Below, piece after piece: positions 45,188 through 53,964 of a stretch of 64,000 nt of DNA. Where the stretch lies: NCBI RefSeq assembly GCF_003172955.1, contig NZ_QGKR01000149.1, positions 1 to 64,000 on the forward strand, given 5' to 3'. Below the pieces are notes generated by a model. It saw only the letters and a list, made by a program, of their open reading frames with translations. It did no database searches and was not told the DNA's origin. The number at the start of each line of letters is the position of its first letter. Position 1 is the first letter of the stretch. Both the position numbers and the translations under genes were made by a program. This stretch comes from Micromonospora acroterricola. Lineage in GTDB: Bacteria > Actinomycetota > Actinomycetes > Mycobacteriales > Micromonosporaceae.

Positions 45188-46336
45188 TCAGGCGGCGTTC
45201 GGGACGATGATCGGCTTGATGCAGCCGTCGAGCTTGGCGGAGAAGATGTGGTAGGCCTCGGCGATGTGCTCCAGCGGGATCCGGTGGGTCACGATGTCAC
45301 TGGGCTTGAGGTAGCCGTTGCGAATGTGCTCGAACAGGCGCGGCCACTGCCGCTTCACCGGGCACTGGTTCATCCGCAGGGTCAGCCCCTTGTTCAGCGC
45401 GTCGCCGAACTTGACGGCGCTGAACATCGGCCCGTACGCGCCCATCACCGAGATCGTGCCGCCCTTGCGTACCGAGTCGATCGCCCAGTTGAGCGCGACC
45501 GGAGAGCCGCCCTGCAGCTTCAGCTTCGCGGCGGTGACGTGCTGGAGGAAGTTGCCGTCCGCCTCCGCCCCGACGGCGTCGATGGCCACGTCGGCGCCCA
45601 GGTGGTCGGTGATCTTCTTCATGTGGACGACGATGTCGTCGTACTCCGCGAAGTTGTAGGTCTCGGCGTGGGCGAACGACGCCGCCTTCTCCAGCCGGTA
45701 GTCGAGGTGGTCGATGACGATGACCCGGCCGGCACCCATCAGCCAGGCCGACTTCGCGGCGTACAGACCGACCGGTCCGGCCCCGAAGACCACGACCACG
45801 TCACCTTCGACGATGTCGCCGAGCTGCGCGCCGAAGTAGCCGGTGGCGAGCGCGTCGGTGAGCATGACGGCGTCGTCGTCGTCCATCCACTCGGGAATCG
45901 GGCTCGGGCCGACGTCGGCGAACGGCACCCGGACGAACTCGGCCTGGCCGCCGTCGTAGCCGCCGCAGGTGTGCGAGTAGCCGTAGATCCCGCCCACGGC
46001 CGTGGCGTTGGGGTTGACGTTGTGGCAGTTGCTGAACAGCCCCCGGGCGCAGAAGAAGCACGACCCGCAGTACACGTTGAAGGGAACCATCACCCGGTCG
46101 CCCGGCTTGACGTTCCGCACCGACGGGCCCACCTCGTCGACCACGCCGATGAACTCGTGACCGAAGGTCATCCCGACCCGGGTGTCGGGCATCATCCCGT
46201 GGTAGAGGTGCAGGTCCGACCCGCAGATCGCGGCGCGCGTCACCCGCACGATCGCGTCGTTGGGATGCTCGATGGCGGGACGGTCCTTCTCCTCCACGCG
46301 CACCCGGTACGGGCCGCGGTAGACCATTGCTCGCAT
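45188..46336 (-). CDS. Glutathione-independent formaldehyde dehydrogenase-like zinc enzyme
   Basis: 382 residues. MDR fold with catalytic zinc residues (AAICGSDLHLYHG, FGHEFIGVV), the four-Cys structural zinc loop CGSCFFCARGLFSNC, and the long loop YGYSHTCGGYDGGQAEFVRVP typical of the FdhA branch that retains tightly bound NAD. The Rossmann motif is VVVFGAGPVGLYAAK. It may oxidise formaldehyde or dismutate aldehydes. ATG 46336 has AGGAGG 6 nt upstream. The small membrane-anchored protein gene follows in the same operon. Confidence 0.88.
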   Translation of the reverse strand: MRAMVYRGPYRVRVEEKDRPAIEHPNDAIVRVTRAAICGSDLHLYHGMMPDTRVGMTFGHEFIGVVDEVGPSVRNVKPGDRVMVPFNVYCGSCFFCARGLFSNCHNVNPNATAVGGIYGYSHTCGGYDGGQAEFVRVPFADVGPSPIPEWMDDDDAVMLTDALATGYFGAQLGDIVEGDVVVVFGAGPVGLYAAKSAWLMGAGRVIVIDHLDYRLEKAASFAHAETYNFAEYDDIVVHMKKITDHLGADVAIDAVGAEADGNFLQHVTAAKLKLQGGSPVALNWAIDSVRKGGTISVMGAYGPMFSAVKFGDALNKGLTLRMNQCPVKRQWPRLFEHIRNGYLKPSDIVTHRIPLEHIAEAYHIFSAKLDGCIKPIIVPNAA

Positions 46337-46587
46337 TCCTGCCTCCTGCACCAGCGCGCTCCGGACAATCGCCCCGGCACCGTCCGAAGCACTGGTCTCC
46401 CTACCCCCGCGATGGGGAGGCAAACGCGAGCCCTCCGGGGTCGGTAACGTCCCGGCGGCCAGCGGAGGACCTGCTGTTCGGCCACGACGAGCACGTCGGC
46501 GACGACCATGACGGCGGTGACTGGTGGACTACCGTGCCGGAGGTCTGGCACCTCCCCGACAAGGTCGAGCGCCTCGGGCCGGCAGGC

Positions 46588-47217
46588 TCACTCGGGCGGC
46601 TTAGCCCCCGACTGCTCGCTCACCATGTACGTCGCGTACCAGTCGGGCCAGTTCGGGTCGCTCGCGCCGGTGCGCTTCTCGTGCTCGCCGTGGGCGTCGG
46701 CCGCGCGTCGCAGCGCGCTCGCGAGGTCGCTCGCGGAGCCGAAGGACGTCAGGCCGCCCTCGATGCGCCCGGGAAGCCGGGTCGTGATCTCCTGCATCAG
46801 CCAGGTGTTGCCGTCCGGGTCGCGGAACACCGCGCGCGAGAAGTAGCTGCGCCGCTCGGGGTCCAGCCCGTCGACCGGCCCGTCCGGGCCGGCGTGGAAG
46901 ATGTCGCCCACCTCGACGCCGGCGGAGACCAGGGTGTCGCGGGCCTCCTCGACGTCGGACACGATCAGGTACGCCATGGCCGAACCGGGCGCCGCCGACG
47001 TCAGTTCCGGGCCGAACTGCACGGAACAGCCGGAGCCGTGCGGCGTGAACTGGACCACGCCAGGCGGTGTCCGGTCGAGCCGCCACCCGAGGCGTGCGTA
47101 GAACTCCTTGGCCCGGTCGACATCCGACACCGGAACGACGATCACCTCGAGCTTCACGTCGAGGCTCTCGGGACTCGACATCCGACTCGCGTCGCCCTGG
47201 GCGTCCTTCGGGCTCAT
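46588..47217 (-). CDS. VOC-superfamily (glyoxalase-like) protein
   Basis: 209 residues with two beta-alpha-beta units of the vicinal-oxygen-chelate fold: VIVVPVSDVDRAKEFYARLGW, GVVQFTPHGSGCSVQFG, LIVSDVEEARDTLVSAGVEV and AVFRDPDGNTWLMQEI. The C-terminal 45 residues (ADAHGEHEKR, WPDWYATYM) extend past the fold and end with the WYATYM pattern seen in several actinomycete VOC proteins. The substrate is unknown. ATG 47217 is supported by GGGAGG 5 nt upstream. It is a single gene; 46337-46587 holds nothing recognisable. Confidence 0.87.
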   Translation of the reverse strand: MSPKDAQGDASRMSSPESLDVKLEVIVVPVSDVDRAKEFYARLGWRLDRTPPGVVQFTPHGSGCSVQFGPELTSAAPGSAMAYLIVSDVEEARDTLVSAGVEVGDIFHAGPDGPVDGLDPERRSYFSRAVFRDPDGNTWLMQEITTRLPGRIEGGLTSFGSASDLASALRRAADAHGEHEKRTGASDPNWPDWYATYMVSEQSGAKPPE

Positions 47218-47396
47218 CGCGGCCTCCCTGGATTGAGTACGGCTGACGCGCTTGCCGGCGTACTCGTGGAATTCCTCGGCGGCGGGCCGCGACGCGGCCG
47301 AACCCACCGGAGCGGCCCGCACGCCACCGCTCCCCCGAGCGCCGTCCGATCACCACGCTACTGGTTGGGTCCCGGTTGGGTTCCTCGTTCCCCGCA

Positions 47397-48587
47397 TCAG
47401 CCGGGGGCCATCCTCGTGGCCCTGCGCAACCCGAGCAGGGCCACGAGCGCGAGGAGGATGACGGCGACGGAGTACTCGTCGGCGGTCCGGGGCAGGCCGC
47501 CGGCGTAGACCACGAGGAAGCCGGCGATCACCGTGGGGAGGCCGAAGCCGACGTAGCAGACGAGATAGAGCAGGGAGAGCACGCTGGCGCGTTCGTGCGC
47601 CTCGACAAGCGGCATGATCGTCTTGAGGCTGCCCTGGAAACCGCCGCCGAAGCCGACGCCGCCGAGCGCGAGGCCGACGAAGAACCCGGGGACGGACTGG
47701 GCCATGACCGACACCAGCGTGACGAGCATGCCCAGGATGAGAGCGACGATCCCGGTCAGGATCACGGTCTTCGCGGCGGTGTTGCGCATCAGCAGGACGG
47801 CGATGGACCCGAAGAGGGCGAACACGAAGAGGACGAGACCGCCGACCACGATCGACGTGTTCATGAGGCTGCGCACGAGCGCCGGGCCGAGCGCCCCGAA
47901 GAAGCCGGCCAACGCCCAGACCGCGAACAGCACCGGGACGACGACCAGTACCGGCTCGCGCACGGAGCGGGGCAGCTTGATGTCCGGACGCAGGCTGCGC
48001 CGCGCGCCCGCCATCGGTGTGACCGTCTCCGGCATCAGCGCGACCCCGACGGCCTGGATCAGCAGGATCACGAGAAGGACGACGTACACCAGCCGTGTCG
48101 GCGCGGGCAGGAACTGGATGAGCAGCGCCGAGAGCAGGGCGCCGCTGCCGGTCCCGATGCCCGGGGCGATCGAGTTCGCGAGCGTGCCGCGGGCGCGGTC
48201 GATGTCGAGCATGGCGGCACCGACGGCGCCGGTGGCGGCACCGGCCGCGAGCCCCTGCACGAGGCGGGCGGCCAGCAGCGTGGGTACGCCGTTGGCGAAG
48301 ACGAAGACGATCAGCGAGACCATCTGCACCGCGATCGCGACGGCCAGGACCGGACGCCGACCGACATGATCGGACAATTTGCCGAACGTGAGCAGCGACG
48401 CCAGCACCGCGAGGGCGTAGACGGCGAACACCACGGTGGTCGTGACCGGCGAGAAGTGCCAGCGCTCCTGGTAGATCCCGTAGAGCGGGGTCGGGGCCGC
48501 CGACGCGGCCAGGAACGACACGAGAATCGACGCGAGCAGCACCAGGGATGGCCCCGGTGCGAGTCGTGGCCGCCCCGCGATGTGCAT
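47397..48587 (-). CDS. 12-TM MFS transporter
   Basis: 396 residues with about 12 hydrophobic spans. Motif A is seen as GKLSDHVGRRPVLAVAIA near residue 69, and GAMLDIDRARGTLANSIAPGIGTGSGALLS gives a motif-C-like fifth helix, pointing to a drug/proton antiporter of the DHA1 group. The family is certain, the substrate is not. GGAGGAG lies about 8 nt upstream of ATG 48587. It is monocistronic and divergent from the AlkD-like gene. Confidence 0.9.
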   Translation of the reverse strand: MHIAGRPRLAPGPSLVLLASILVSFLAASAAPTPLYGIYQERWHFSPVTTTVVFAVYALAVLASLLTFGKLSDHVGRRPVLAVAIAVQMVSLIVFVFANGVPTLLAARLVQGLAAGAATGAVGAAMLDIDRARGTLANSIAPGIGTGSGALLSALLIQFLPAPTRLVYVVLLVILLIQAVGVALMPETVTPMAGARRSLRPDIKLPRSVREPVLVVVPVLFAVWALAGFFGALGPALVRSLMNTSIVVGGLVLFVFALFGSIAVLLMRNTAAKTVILTGIVALILGMLVTLVSVMAQSVPGFFVGLALGGVGFGGGFQGSLKTIMPLVEAHERASVLSLLYLVCYVGFGLPTVIAGFLVVYAGGLPRTADEYSVAVILLALVALLGLRRATRMAPG

Positions 48588-48767
48588 GTCGGTGCTCCTC
48601 CACTGCGCTGGAAGCGGTCGAACCCGGCCACTCCGCTGGCGGGAAGGCCGCCGACGGCGTACCCGGTGTGCTCCGTCGCATGCGGGCGGGACGGCACGGG
48701 TGCTGAATCAGCCAGCAGCTCCGCCGCAGCACCGTCGACACCGACAGTCGCGGTAGGTTGCACAGTC

Positions 48768-49478
48768 ATGGCCACGACCGCCGACGTCCGTCACGACCTC
48801 GCCAGCCTCGCCGATCCGCGGCGGGCCGAGGGATCGAGCCGGTTTCTGCAGATGGTTCCCGGCGGGTACGGCGAGGGCGACCGAACCATCGGTGTCTCCG
48901 TGCCGGACCAGCGCAGGGTGGCCGCCCGGCACTGGCGGGACCTGTCCCTGGCCGAGACGACGAAGCTGCTGACCAGCAGCGTGCACGAGGAGAGGCTGAC
49001 CTCGCTGTTCATCCTGGTGCGGAAGTTCACCGGGGCGGACGAGGAGGAACGGGGCCGGATCTTCCGCATCATCCTGGCCAACACCGACCGCATCAACAAC
49101 TGGGACCTGGTGGACTCCTCCGCGCCGTACATCGTCGGGCCCTGGCTGATGGACAGGGACCGCGGCGTCCTGGACCGGTTGGCCGCGTCGGGCGTGGTGT
49201 GGGAGCGGCGCATCGCCATCATGGCGACGTTCGCCTTCATCAGGGCAGGTGACTTCCACTGGACCTTCCGCCTCAGCGAACAGCTCCTGCGCGACCCGCA
49301 CGACCTGGTCCACAAGGCGGTGGGCTGGATGCTGCGCGAGGTGGGCAACCGTGACAGAGCGGCGGAGGAGGAGTTCCTGGCCCGGCATTACCGGGTCATG
49401 CCGCGGGTCATGCTGCGGTACGCGATCGAGAAGTTCGAACCGCAGCGACGCGGAGAGTATCTGTCCGGCGTCGTCTAG
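48768..49478 (+). CDS. AlkD-like DNA alkylation repair protein
   Basis: 236 residues of the HEAT-like-repeat DNA glycosylase family (AlkC/AlkD, COG4912). Visible signatures are VSVPDQRRVAARHW, RIILANTDRINNWDLVDSSAPYIVG (conserved Asn-Trp-Asp), RLAASGVVWERRIAIMATFAFIRAG and DLVHKAVGWMLREVGNRD. Such enzymes excise positively charged N3/N7-alkyl purines without flipping the base. The ATG has only a weak ribosome site. Its stop lies 2 bp from the stop of the opposite methyltransferase, leaving no room for a terminator. Confidence 0.92.
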   Translation: MATTADVRHDLASLADPRRAEGSSRFLQMVPGGYGEGDRTIGVSVPDQRRVAARHWRDLSLAETTKLLTSSVHEERLTSLFILVRKFTGADEEERGRIFRIILANTDRINNWDLVDSSAPYIVGPWLMDRDRGVLDRLAASGVVWERRIAIMATFAFIRAGDFHWTFRLSEQLLRDPHDLVHKAVGWMLREVGNRDRAAEEEFLARHYRVMPRVMLRYAIEKFEPQRRGEYLSGVV

Positions 49479-49480
49479 TG

Positions 49481-50311
49481 TCAGTGCTTGCGGCCCACCC
49501 CGCCGAAGGCGTCGATGTCGGCGGGGGTGTCGACCGCGTCGTCGGGCCGCCATTGCGGGCACGGTACGACGCCCGGCTCCACCACTTCCAGGCCCTCGAA
49601 GAATCCGGCGATCTGCTCGGGCGAGCGCAGCGTGTACGGCGCCGCCCCGGTGTCGTTGTAGTCGTCCTGCGCCTGTTGCATCTCGGGGCTGATCAGGCTG
49701 GTGCCGTCGTTGAGCGAGAGGTAACTGCCCGTGGGCAGCGGCGCCAGCAGCTGCCGCGTGAGCGACCGGGCCGTCTCGTAGTCGGGCACGTGGCCCATGA
49801 CGCCGCTGAGGATGAGCCCGATCGGCTGCTGGAAGTCCAGCGTCCTGCCGGCCTCGGCGATGACCGCGGCCGGGTCGCGCAAATCCGCGTCGATGTAGGC
49901 GGTCTGACCCTCGGCCGTGCTGACCAGCAGCGCACGGGCGTGGACCAGCACCAGCGGGTCGCTGTCGACGTAGACGATCCGCGCGTCCGGCACGATCCGC
50001 TGCGCCACCTCATGGGTGTTGTTGGCCGTCGGCAGCCCCGTGCCGACGTCGAGGAACTGGCGGACGCCCGCCTCGCCGGCGAGGAACGTGATCGAGCGGA
50101 CCAGGAACTGCCGGGAAGCACGGGCGACGTCGACGACGCCGGGGAAGACCTGCCGGTACTGGTCGCCGGCCTCGCGGTCGACCGCGAAGTTGTCCTTGCC
50201 GCCGAGCCAGTAGTTCCAGATCCGCGCCGAATGCGGCACCGACGTGTCGATCTTCTGCTGCACGTCGACCTCGCCAGCCTCAGGCCGGCCGGCCTGCGAG
50301 TCCATGGTCAC
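49481..50311 (-). CDS. SAM-dependent methyltransferase (DUF574 family)
   Basis: 276 residues. The family signature is seen at TSVPHSARIWNYWLGGKDNFAVDR, the SAM-binding loop at FLDVGTGLPTANNTHEVAQ, and VYVDSDPLVLVHARALL binds the ribose. These methyltransferases are highly expanded in actinomycetes, often near regulators, and their substrates are unknown. GTG 50311 and ATG 50305 are both possible starts. It is convergent with the AlkD-like gene. Confidence 0.92.
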   Translation of the reverse strand: MTMDSQAGRPEAGEVDVQQKIDTSVPHSARIWNYWLGGKDNFAVDREAGDQYRQVFPGVVDVARASRQFLVRSITFLAGEAGVRQFLDVGTGLPTANNTHEVAQRIVPDARIVYVDSDPLVLVHARALLVSTAEGQTAYIDADLRDPAAVIAEAGRTLDFQQPIGLILSGVMGHVPDYETARSLTRQLLAPLPTGSYLSLNDGTSLISPEMQQAQDDYNDTGAAPYTLRSPEQIAGFFEGLEVVEPGVVPCPQWRPDDAVDTPADIDAFGGVGRKH

Positions 50312-50523
50312 GACGACCCCCCGTTCCGACTGCGTACACGAAATGTGGTCACGGACCGCCCTGTCGGGGAAGCAGCCGCCCGCGACCGTGCCACGGTATA
50401 GAAGCCGGAGAATCCGCGCTACCCGCCCGACCGGTCCGCCTGTCCGCCGTGGAGCGACTCGATTCGATCGGCATCCGGATCGGGTTGACGGACCCCGGCG
50501 AGGGCGCCACCGGCTGCAGCCGT

Positions 50524-51279
50524 CTATCCGTGATCCGAGCGTGGCGTGGCCGTGCCGCCCGAGGTCGTGTCGGGTTTCGTGTGGAGGATCTCGCGGGCCT
50601 GCTCCGCGGCGCGGGTGATGCTTTCGCCGACGAAGTCGACGAAGCGGGCGATGTTCTCCAGGCGGGCGGCGGCCGGGGTGTCGGGGCCGAGGATCCCGAC
50701 ACCCTGCCGGGCGGTCTGGGCGAGCTGGGCGTTGGCTCGGGCGGCGGCGATCATCGACTGGTACCAGACGTCGTCGTCGACGAGGTAGCGCTCGCGGCGC
50801 CGTTCGTCGCGTTCCCGGCGGACGAGGCCCTGACTTTCGAGGAACGCGACCGCTTTGGAAATCGACGCCGGGCTGACCTGGAGGCGCTGAACGAGTTCGG
50901 ATGCGGTGAGGCTGCCGGCGTCGACGGTGAAGAGGCAGGTCAGCACCCGGGACATCATCGTGGGCAGGCCCTGTTGCATCAGGAGCGTCGTGAACGTCTC
51001 CTCGTACTCGCGCACGGCCTCGGCGTCGCGTCCGTGGGCCTGCGACGACGCCTGCGACGTGCGGGGGGCGGTCTGCCTGCGCCGGTGGGCGCGGCGTTCG
51101 GTGGCGCGATGGGCCAGGTCGGCGCGGTACGCGGTGGGGCCGCCGTTGCGCATCACCTCACGGGTGATGGTCGAGGTGGGGCGGTCCAGACGCCGGGCGA
51201 TCTCGGCGTAGGCGAGCCCGTCGGCCACCCCCAGCGCGATCTGCTGGCGTTCCTGCTGGGTGAGTCTGCCTCCCGGCAC
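50524..51279 (-). CDS. HTH regulator combining IS30-like and MarR/GbsR-like domains
   Basis: 251 residues. Residues 1-45 form an IS30-transposase-like HTH (LTQQERQQIALGVADGLAYAEIARRLDRPTS, listed in parts). After a basic linker, residues ~85-190 form a winged helix of the GbsR/MarR type (SLTASELVQRLQVSPASISKAV, FLESQGLVRRERDERRRERY). It has two DNA-binding parts in one chain, and it faces an array of CGTTGC operators (51339-51459) shared with the divergent DUF4097 gene. GTG 51279 has AGGGAG upstream. It probably represses itself and the 51503-53078 genes. Confidence 0.85.
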   Translation of the reverse strand: MPGGRLTQQERQQIALGVADGLAYAEIARRLDRPTSTITREVMRNGGPTAYRADLAHRATERRAHRRRQTAPRTSQASSQAHGRDAEAVREYEETFTTLLMQQGLPTMMSRVLTCLFTVDAGSLTASELVQRLQVSPASISKAVAFLESQGLVRRERDERRRERYLVDDDVWYQSMIAAARANAQLAQTARQGVGILGPDTPAAARLENIARFVDFVGESITRAAEQAREILHTKPDTTSGGTATPRSDHG

Positions 51280-51338
51280 CGCGATCTCCCTTCACGCTTC
51301 CCTGGCACCTCCAGCATAGCGTTCACTCGCCATCCAAT

Positions 51339-51459
51339 GCAACGACCGTGCTGTTGACGTTGCGTTAGAAACGGAGCCGTTGCAACGATTATGGGCGGGT
51401 TACCTGCAGTTACACCTGTTTCAAGCAACAGACTCGTTGCCGGATTGTGGAACGCAACG
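51339..51459. promoter_or_regulatory. Operator array of five CGTTGC/GCAACG elements
   Basis: GCAACG (51339-51344), CGTTGC (51358-51363), the palindrome CGTTGCAACG (51378-51387), CGTTGC (51435-51440) and GCAACG (51454-51459) all lie in the 223-bp divergent promoter region. The two outer pairs both have 13-nt spacing but opposite order, making a mirrored layout. This is a likely binding array for the HTH regulator at 50524. Confidence 0.65.
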
Positions 51460-51502
51460 TAGCGTTTCGGCTATCAGAAACAAGCGCAGCGAGGAGAGCA
51501 CG

Positions 51503-52168
51503 ATGCAGAAGTTCGACACCCCCACCCCGATCTCCGCCGTCCTGGACATCCCCGCGGGGCGCGTCCAGTTCATCGCCGCCGACCGGGCCGACACCATGGT
51601 CGAGGTCCTGCCCGCGGACGCCTCCAAGGGCCGCGACGTGAAGGTGGCGGAGCGCACCACGGTCGAGTACGGCGACGGCGTCCTGCGGATCCGGACCTCG
51701 GCGAAGAACCAGATCCTCGGAAGCTCCGGATCTGTCGAGGTGACGGTCCAGATGCCCGTCGGTTCCCGGGTGACGGTGAAGGCGGCCAGCGCCGAGTTCC
51801 GGGCCGTCGGACGGTTCGGCGACGTCGCCTTCGACGGCGCGCACGGCGCGATCAAGATCGACGAGGCCGCGAGCGTCCGCCTCACCACCGCCGCCGGTGA
51901 CGTCTCGATCGGCCGCCTCAACGGCCCCGCGGAGATCAGCACCGCGAAGGGCGACATCCGCATCGCCGAGGCCGTGCGCGGGACGCTCGTGCTGCGCACC
52001 CAGATGGGCGACGTGTCGGTCGGCGCCGCCGCCGGAGTGTCCGCCTCCCTGGACGCCGGCACCACCCTCGGCCGGATCCACAACGCACTCAAGAACGCCG
52101 ACGGCGCCGCCGACCTGACCATCCACGCGACCACCGCCCACGGCGACATCGACGCCCGCAGCCTCTGA
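51503..52168 (+). CDS. DUF4097-type beta-strand repeat protein
   Basis: 221 residues, mostly a right-handed beta-helix built from short repeats such as FGDVAFDGAHGAIKIDEA, AGDVSIGRLNGPAEIST, KGDIRIAEAVRG and MGDVSVGAAAG, typical of the DUF4097/DUF4098 (adhesin-like) family. There is no signal peptide, so it is cytosolic; the function is unknown. GAGGAGAG precedes ATG 51503. The DUF4097 gene with a divergent MarR/GbsR-like regulator and a downstream alpha/beta hydrolase is a layout I recall from other actinomycetes. Confidence 0.88.
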   Translation: MQKFDTPTPISAVLDIPAGRVQFIAADRADTMVEVLPADASKGRDVKVAERTTVEYGDGVLRIRTSAKNQILGSSGSVEVTVQMPVGSRVTVKAASAEFRAVGRFGDVAFDGAHGAIKIDEAASVRLTTAAGDVSIGRLNGPAEISTAKGDIRIAEAVRGTLVLRTQMGDVSVGAAAGVSASLDAGTTLGRIHNALKNADGAADLTIHATTAHGDIDARSL

Positions 52169-52200
52169 ACGAGCACCCGTCGCGACGAACCCGACCATCG

Positions 52201-52245
52201 CGGTTGCACGAGTCCTACGGCGACATCACCGTCCACCGCTCCTGA
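52201..52245 (+). pseudogene. Possible C-terminal remnant of a second DUF4097 gene
   Basis: Fourteen codons read RLHESYGDITVHRS and end in TGA. The YGDITV-R-S ending is typical of DUF4097 proteins and resembles the end of the preceding gene (HGDIDARSL). It lies between that gene and the alpha/beta hydrolase with no start. It is short, so this is only a suggestion of an earlier tandem copy. Confidence 0.35.
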
Positions 52246-52274
52246 TCCACCTCAGCCCCCGGGAAAGGGAAACC

Positions 52275-53078
52275 ATGAGCATCGAACAATCCGCCTGGAC
52301 CGGCATGGTGTCGGTTGACGACACGGCCCTGGCGGTGACCGACACCGGCGGTTCCGGTATCCCTGTGCTCTACCTCAATGGCCAGTTCGCCACCCAGGGA
52401 TACTGGCGGCGGGTCATCGCCGAACTGGGGACGGGGTGGCGGCACATCACCTACGACGAGCGGGCCCGCGGCAGGAAGTCGAAGCCCTCGGCGGACTATT
52501 CCTTCGAGGCCGCTGTCCGTGATGTCGATGCCGTCCTCGCGGCCAGGGGCGTGGACCGGGCGCTGCTGGTGGGCTGGTCCTACGGGGCGTTCGTCGGGGC
52601 GCACTGGGCCAGCCGGAATCCCGACCGCACCCTGGGCGCGGTCCTGGTCGACGGCGCGTTCCCGTACGACTGGCTCGACGAGGCCATGGAGCAGCGGATC
52701 CGGAAGATGTTCCGGCGGATGGGCTGGTTCATGCCGCTGCTGCGCCCGACGGGCCTGACCCCGCGGATGACCGCCCAACAGCAGGCGGACAGCAACATCG
52801 AGGTCGGCAGGATCTCCCGGGAGCGCGAGCTGGGCCCCGTGCTGGACAGAATCACCGTCCCGGCGCGGTATGTGGTCGCTTCGGGGACGTCCTTTGGAAG
52901 CAAGGGTGATGAGCAGGAGCGGATCCGCGCCGGCCTCGACGCGGTGACCGCCCGCAACCCGAACATCAGGATCAGCGCGAAGGTCGCCAGCAACCACGGT
53001 GCGATCCTGAAGAAGGACTTCGCGGCCGTCGCCGAGGCGGTACGCGAGGTCGCCGCCCTCGACCGTACGGGTCGCTGA
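52275..53078 (+). CDS. Alpha/beta hydrolase
   Basis: 267 residues. The alpha/beta-hydrolase core shows an oxyanion region VLYLNGQFATQGYWRRVI, a nucleophile elbow LLVGWSYGAFVGAHWA (GxSxG) at about residue 101, and the catalytic His in ASNHGAIL (about 241). The lid region includes RIRKMFRRMGWFMPLLRP. The substrate is unknown; esterase, haloperoxidase or lactonase activity are all possible. AAAGGGAAA precedes the ATG. It is probably part of the DUF4097 operon regulated by the HTH protein at 50524. Confidence 0.9.
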   Translation: MSIEQSAWTGMVSVDDTALAVTDTGGSGIPVLYLNGQFATQGYWRRVIAELGTGWRHITYDERARGRKSKPSADYSFEAAVRDVDAVLAARGVDRALLVGWSYGAFVGAHWASRNPDRTLGAVLVDGAFPYDWLDEAMEQRIRKMFRRMGWFMPLLRPTGLTPRMTAQQQADSNIEVGRISRERELGPVLDRITVPARYVVASGTSFGSKGDEQERIRAGLDAVTARNPNIRISAKVASNHGAILKKDFAAVAEAVREVAALDRTGR

Positions 53079-53140
53079 GGGGCATGGCCGGCGGGGCCCA
53101 CCGCCACCGCCCGGCCGAGGGCGGCGTACACCGACACCCC

Positions 53141-53170
53141 GTCGGCGTACGCCGCCCGTCGGCGTACGCC
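53141..53170. repeat. Two direct repeats GTCGGCGTACGCC containing a palindrome
   Basis: GTCGGCGTACGCC occurs at 53141-53153 and 53158-53170, each including the palindrome GGCGTACGCC. The pair sits in the 244-bp gap before the secreted protein gene and may be a regulator site; its role is unknown. Confidence 0.4.
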
Positions 53171-53322
53171 AGCGACGCCCGTCCCCCGGCGCCGGCGCGA
53201 CCACGGCTGCGTCAGCTCCCTCCCGGAACGGAGTCGGCTCCCGCCACCGAGGGAGGTGACCGGTGTCGCGTACCGGCAGCGTGGAACCCGACGGCGACAC
53301 CGGTCGCCACGAGGGAGGACCG

Positions 53323-53925
53323 ATGAGGAAGACATTCCGGGGACTGGGTACGGCGGCGGTCGTGGTCACGGCGACGCTGGTCGCCGTGCCGGGCGCCAGC
53401 GCCACCCCGCACGCGCCGAAAACGGCCAGCGTCGGAGGGGCCGGTGAGGTCCGGTTGACGTTCGCGCCCGACCGCGACGTGCGCAGCTTCACCTTCGACG
53501 CGCGCGCCACCCCGTACACCCGACCGATGCCCGGCGCGCCCCACGGCCTGCCCACCGACGCGACCGGCACGGTCCGGGTCGCCCACCGGGTCGCGGCGGA
53601 CGGCGTCACCGTCCGCTTCGCGGCCCGCGTCGACTGCCTGGTCACGGCCGCGCGGACCGCGACGCTCACCGCCGTGGTCACCGAGGCCGACGCGCCGGCG
53701 GCGGGCCTGGTCGGTCGCCGGCTCGGCTTCAGCGTGTACGACGGACCGGGCGGCGACCGGGTCGGCTTCTCGTGGGCGGTGGTCAACGCCGACCAGGGAC
53801 CCGATGGCCAGTGGCGCGAGGGCACAGTCGGCACCTGCATGGCGCCGGCGCCCTTCGCCCCGGTCACCGACGGCGACTACGTCGTGCGGCACGCCGAGCT
53901 GTCGCCGCCCCCGACGGACAGCTGA
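53323..53925 (+). CDS. Secreted hypothetical protein
   Basis: 200 residues, not recognised. The signal peptide is seen as RKTFRGLGTAAVVVTATLVAV with cleavage near ASA-TP. The mature part has alternating strands (FDARATPYT, GTVRVAHRVAADGVTVRFAARV, ATLTAVVTEAD, RVGFSWAVVNADQG) suggesting a beta-sandwich, and Cys in VDCLVT and GTCMAP that could form one disulfide. ATG 53323 is chosen because GAGGGAGG is 5 nt upstream and the signal begins there. It stands alone, downstream of two palindromic repeats. Confidence 0.75.
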   Translation: MRKTFRGLGTAAVVVTATLVAVPGASATPHAPKTASVGGAGEVRLTFAPDRDVRSFTFDARATPYTRPMPGAPHGLPTDATGTVRVAHRVAADGVTVRFAARVDCLVTAARTATLTAVVTEADAPAAGLVGRRLGFSVYDGPGGDRVGFSWAVVNADQGPDGQWREGTVGTCMAPAPFAPVTDGDYVVRHAELSPPPTDS

Positions 53926-53964
53926 CCCGCCAGCGGCGCTGACCGGGGAGGAACGCCGACCCGG

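Noticed and set aside
46337-46587. Possible small gene in the gap between the formaldehyde-dehydrogenase-like and VOC genes
   Set aside because: Short frames there lack ribosome sites and recognisable sequence.
50524-51279. IS30 transposase, suggested by the N-terminal HTH
   Set aside because: Only the DNA-binding part resembles IS30; there is no DDE catalytic domain and no terminal inverted repeats. The rest is a MarR/GbsR-like regulator.
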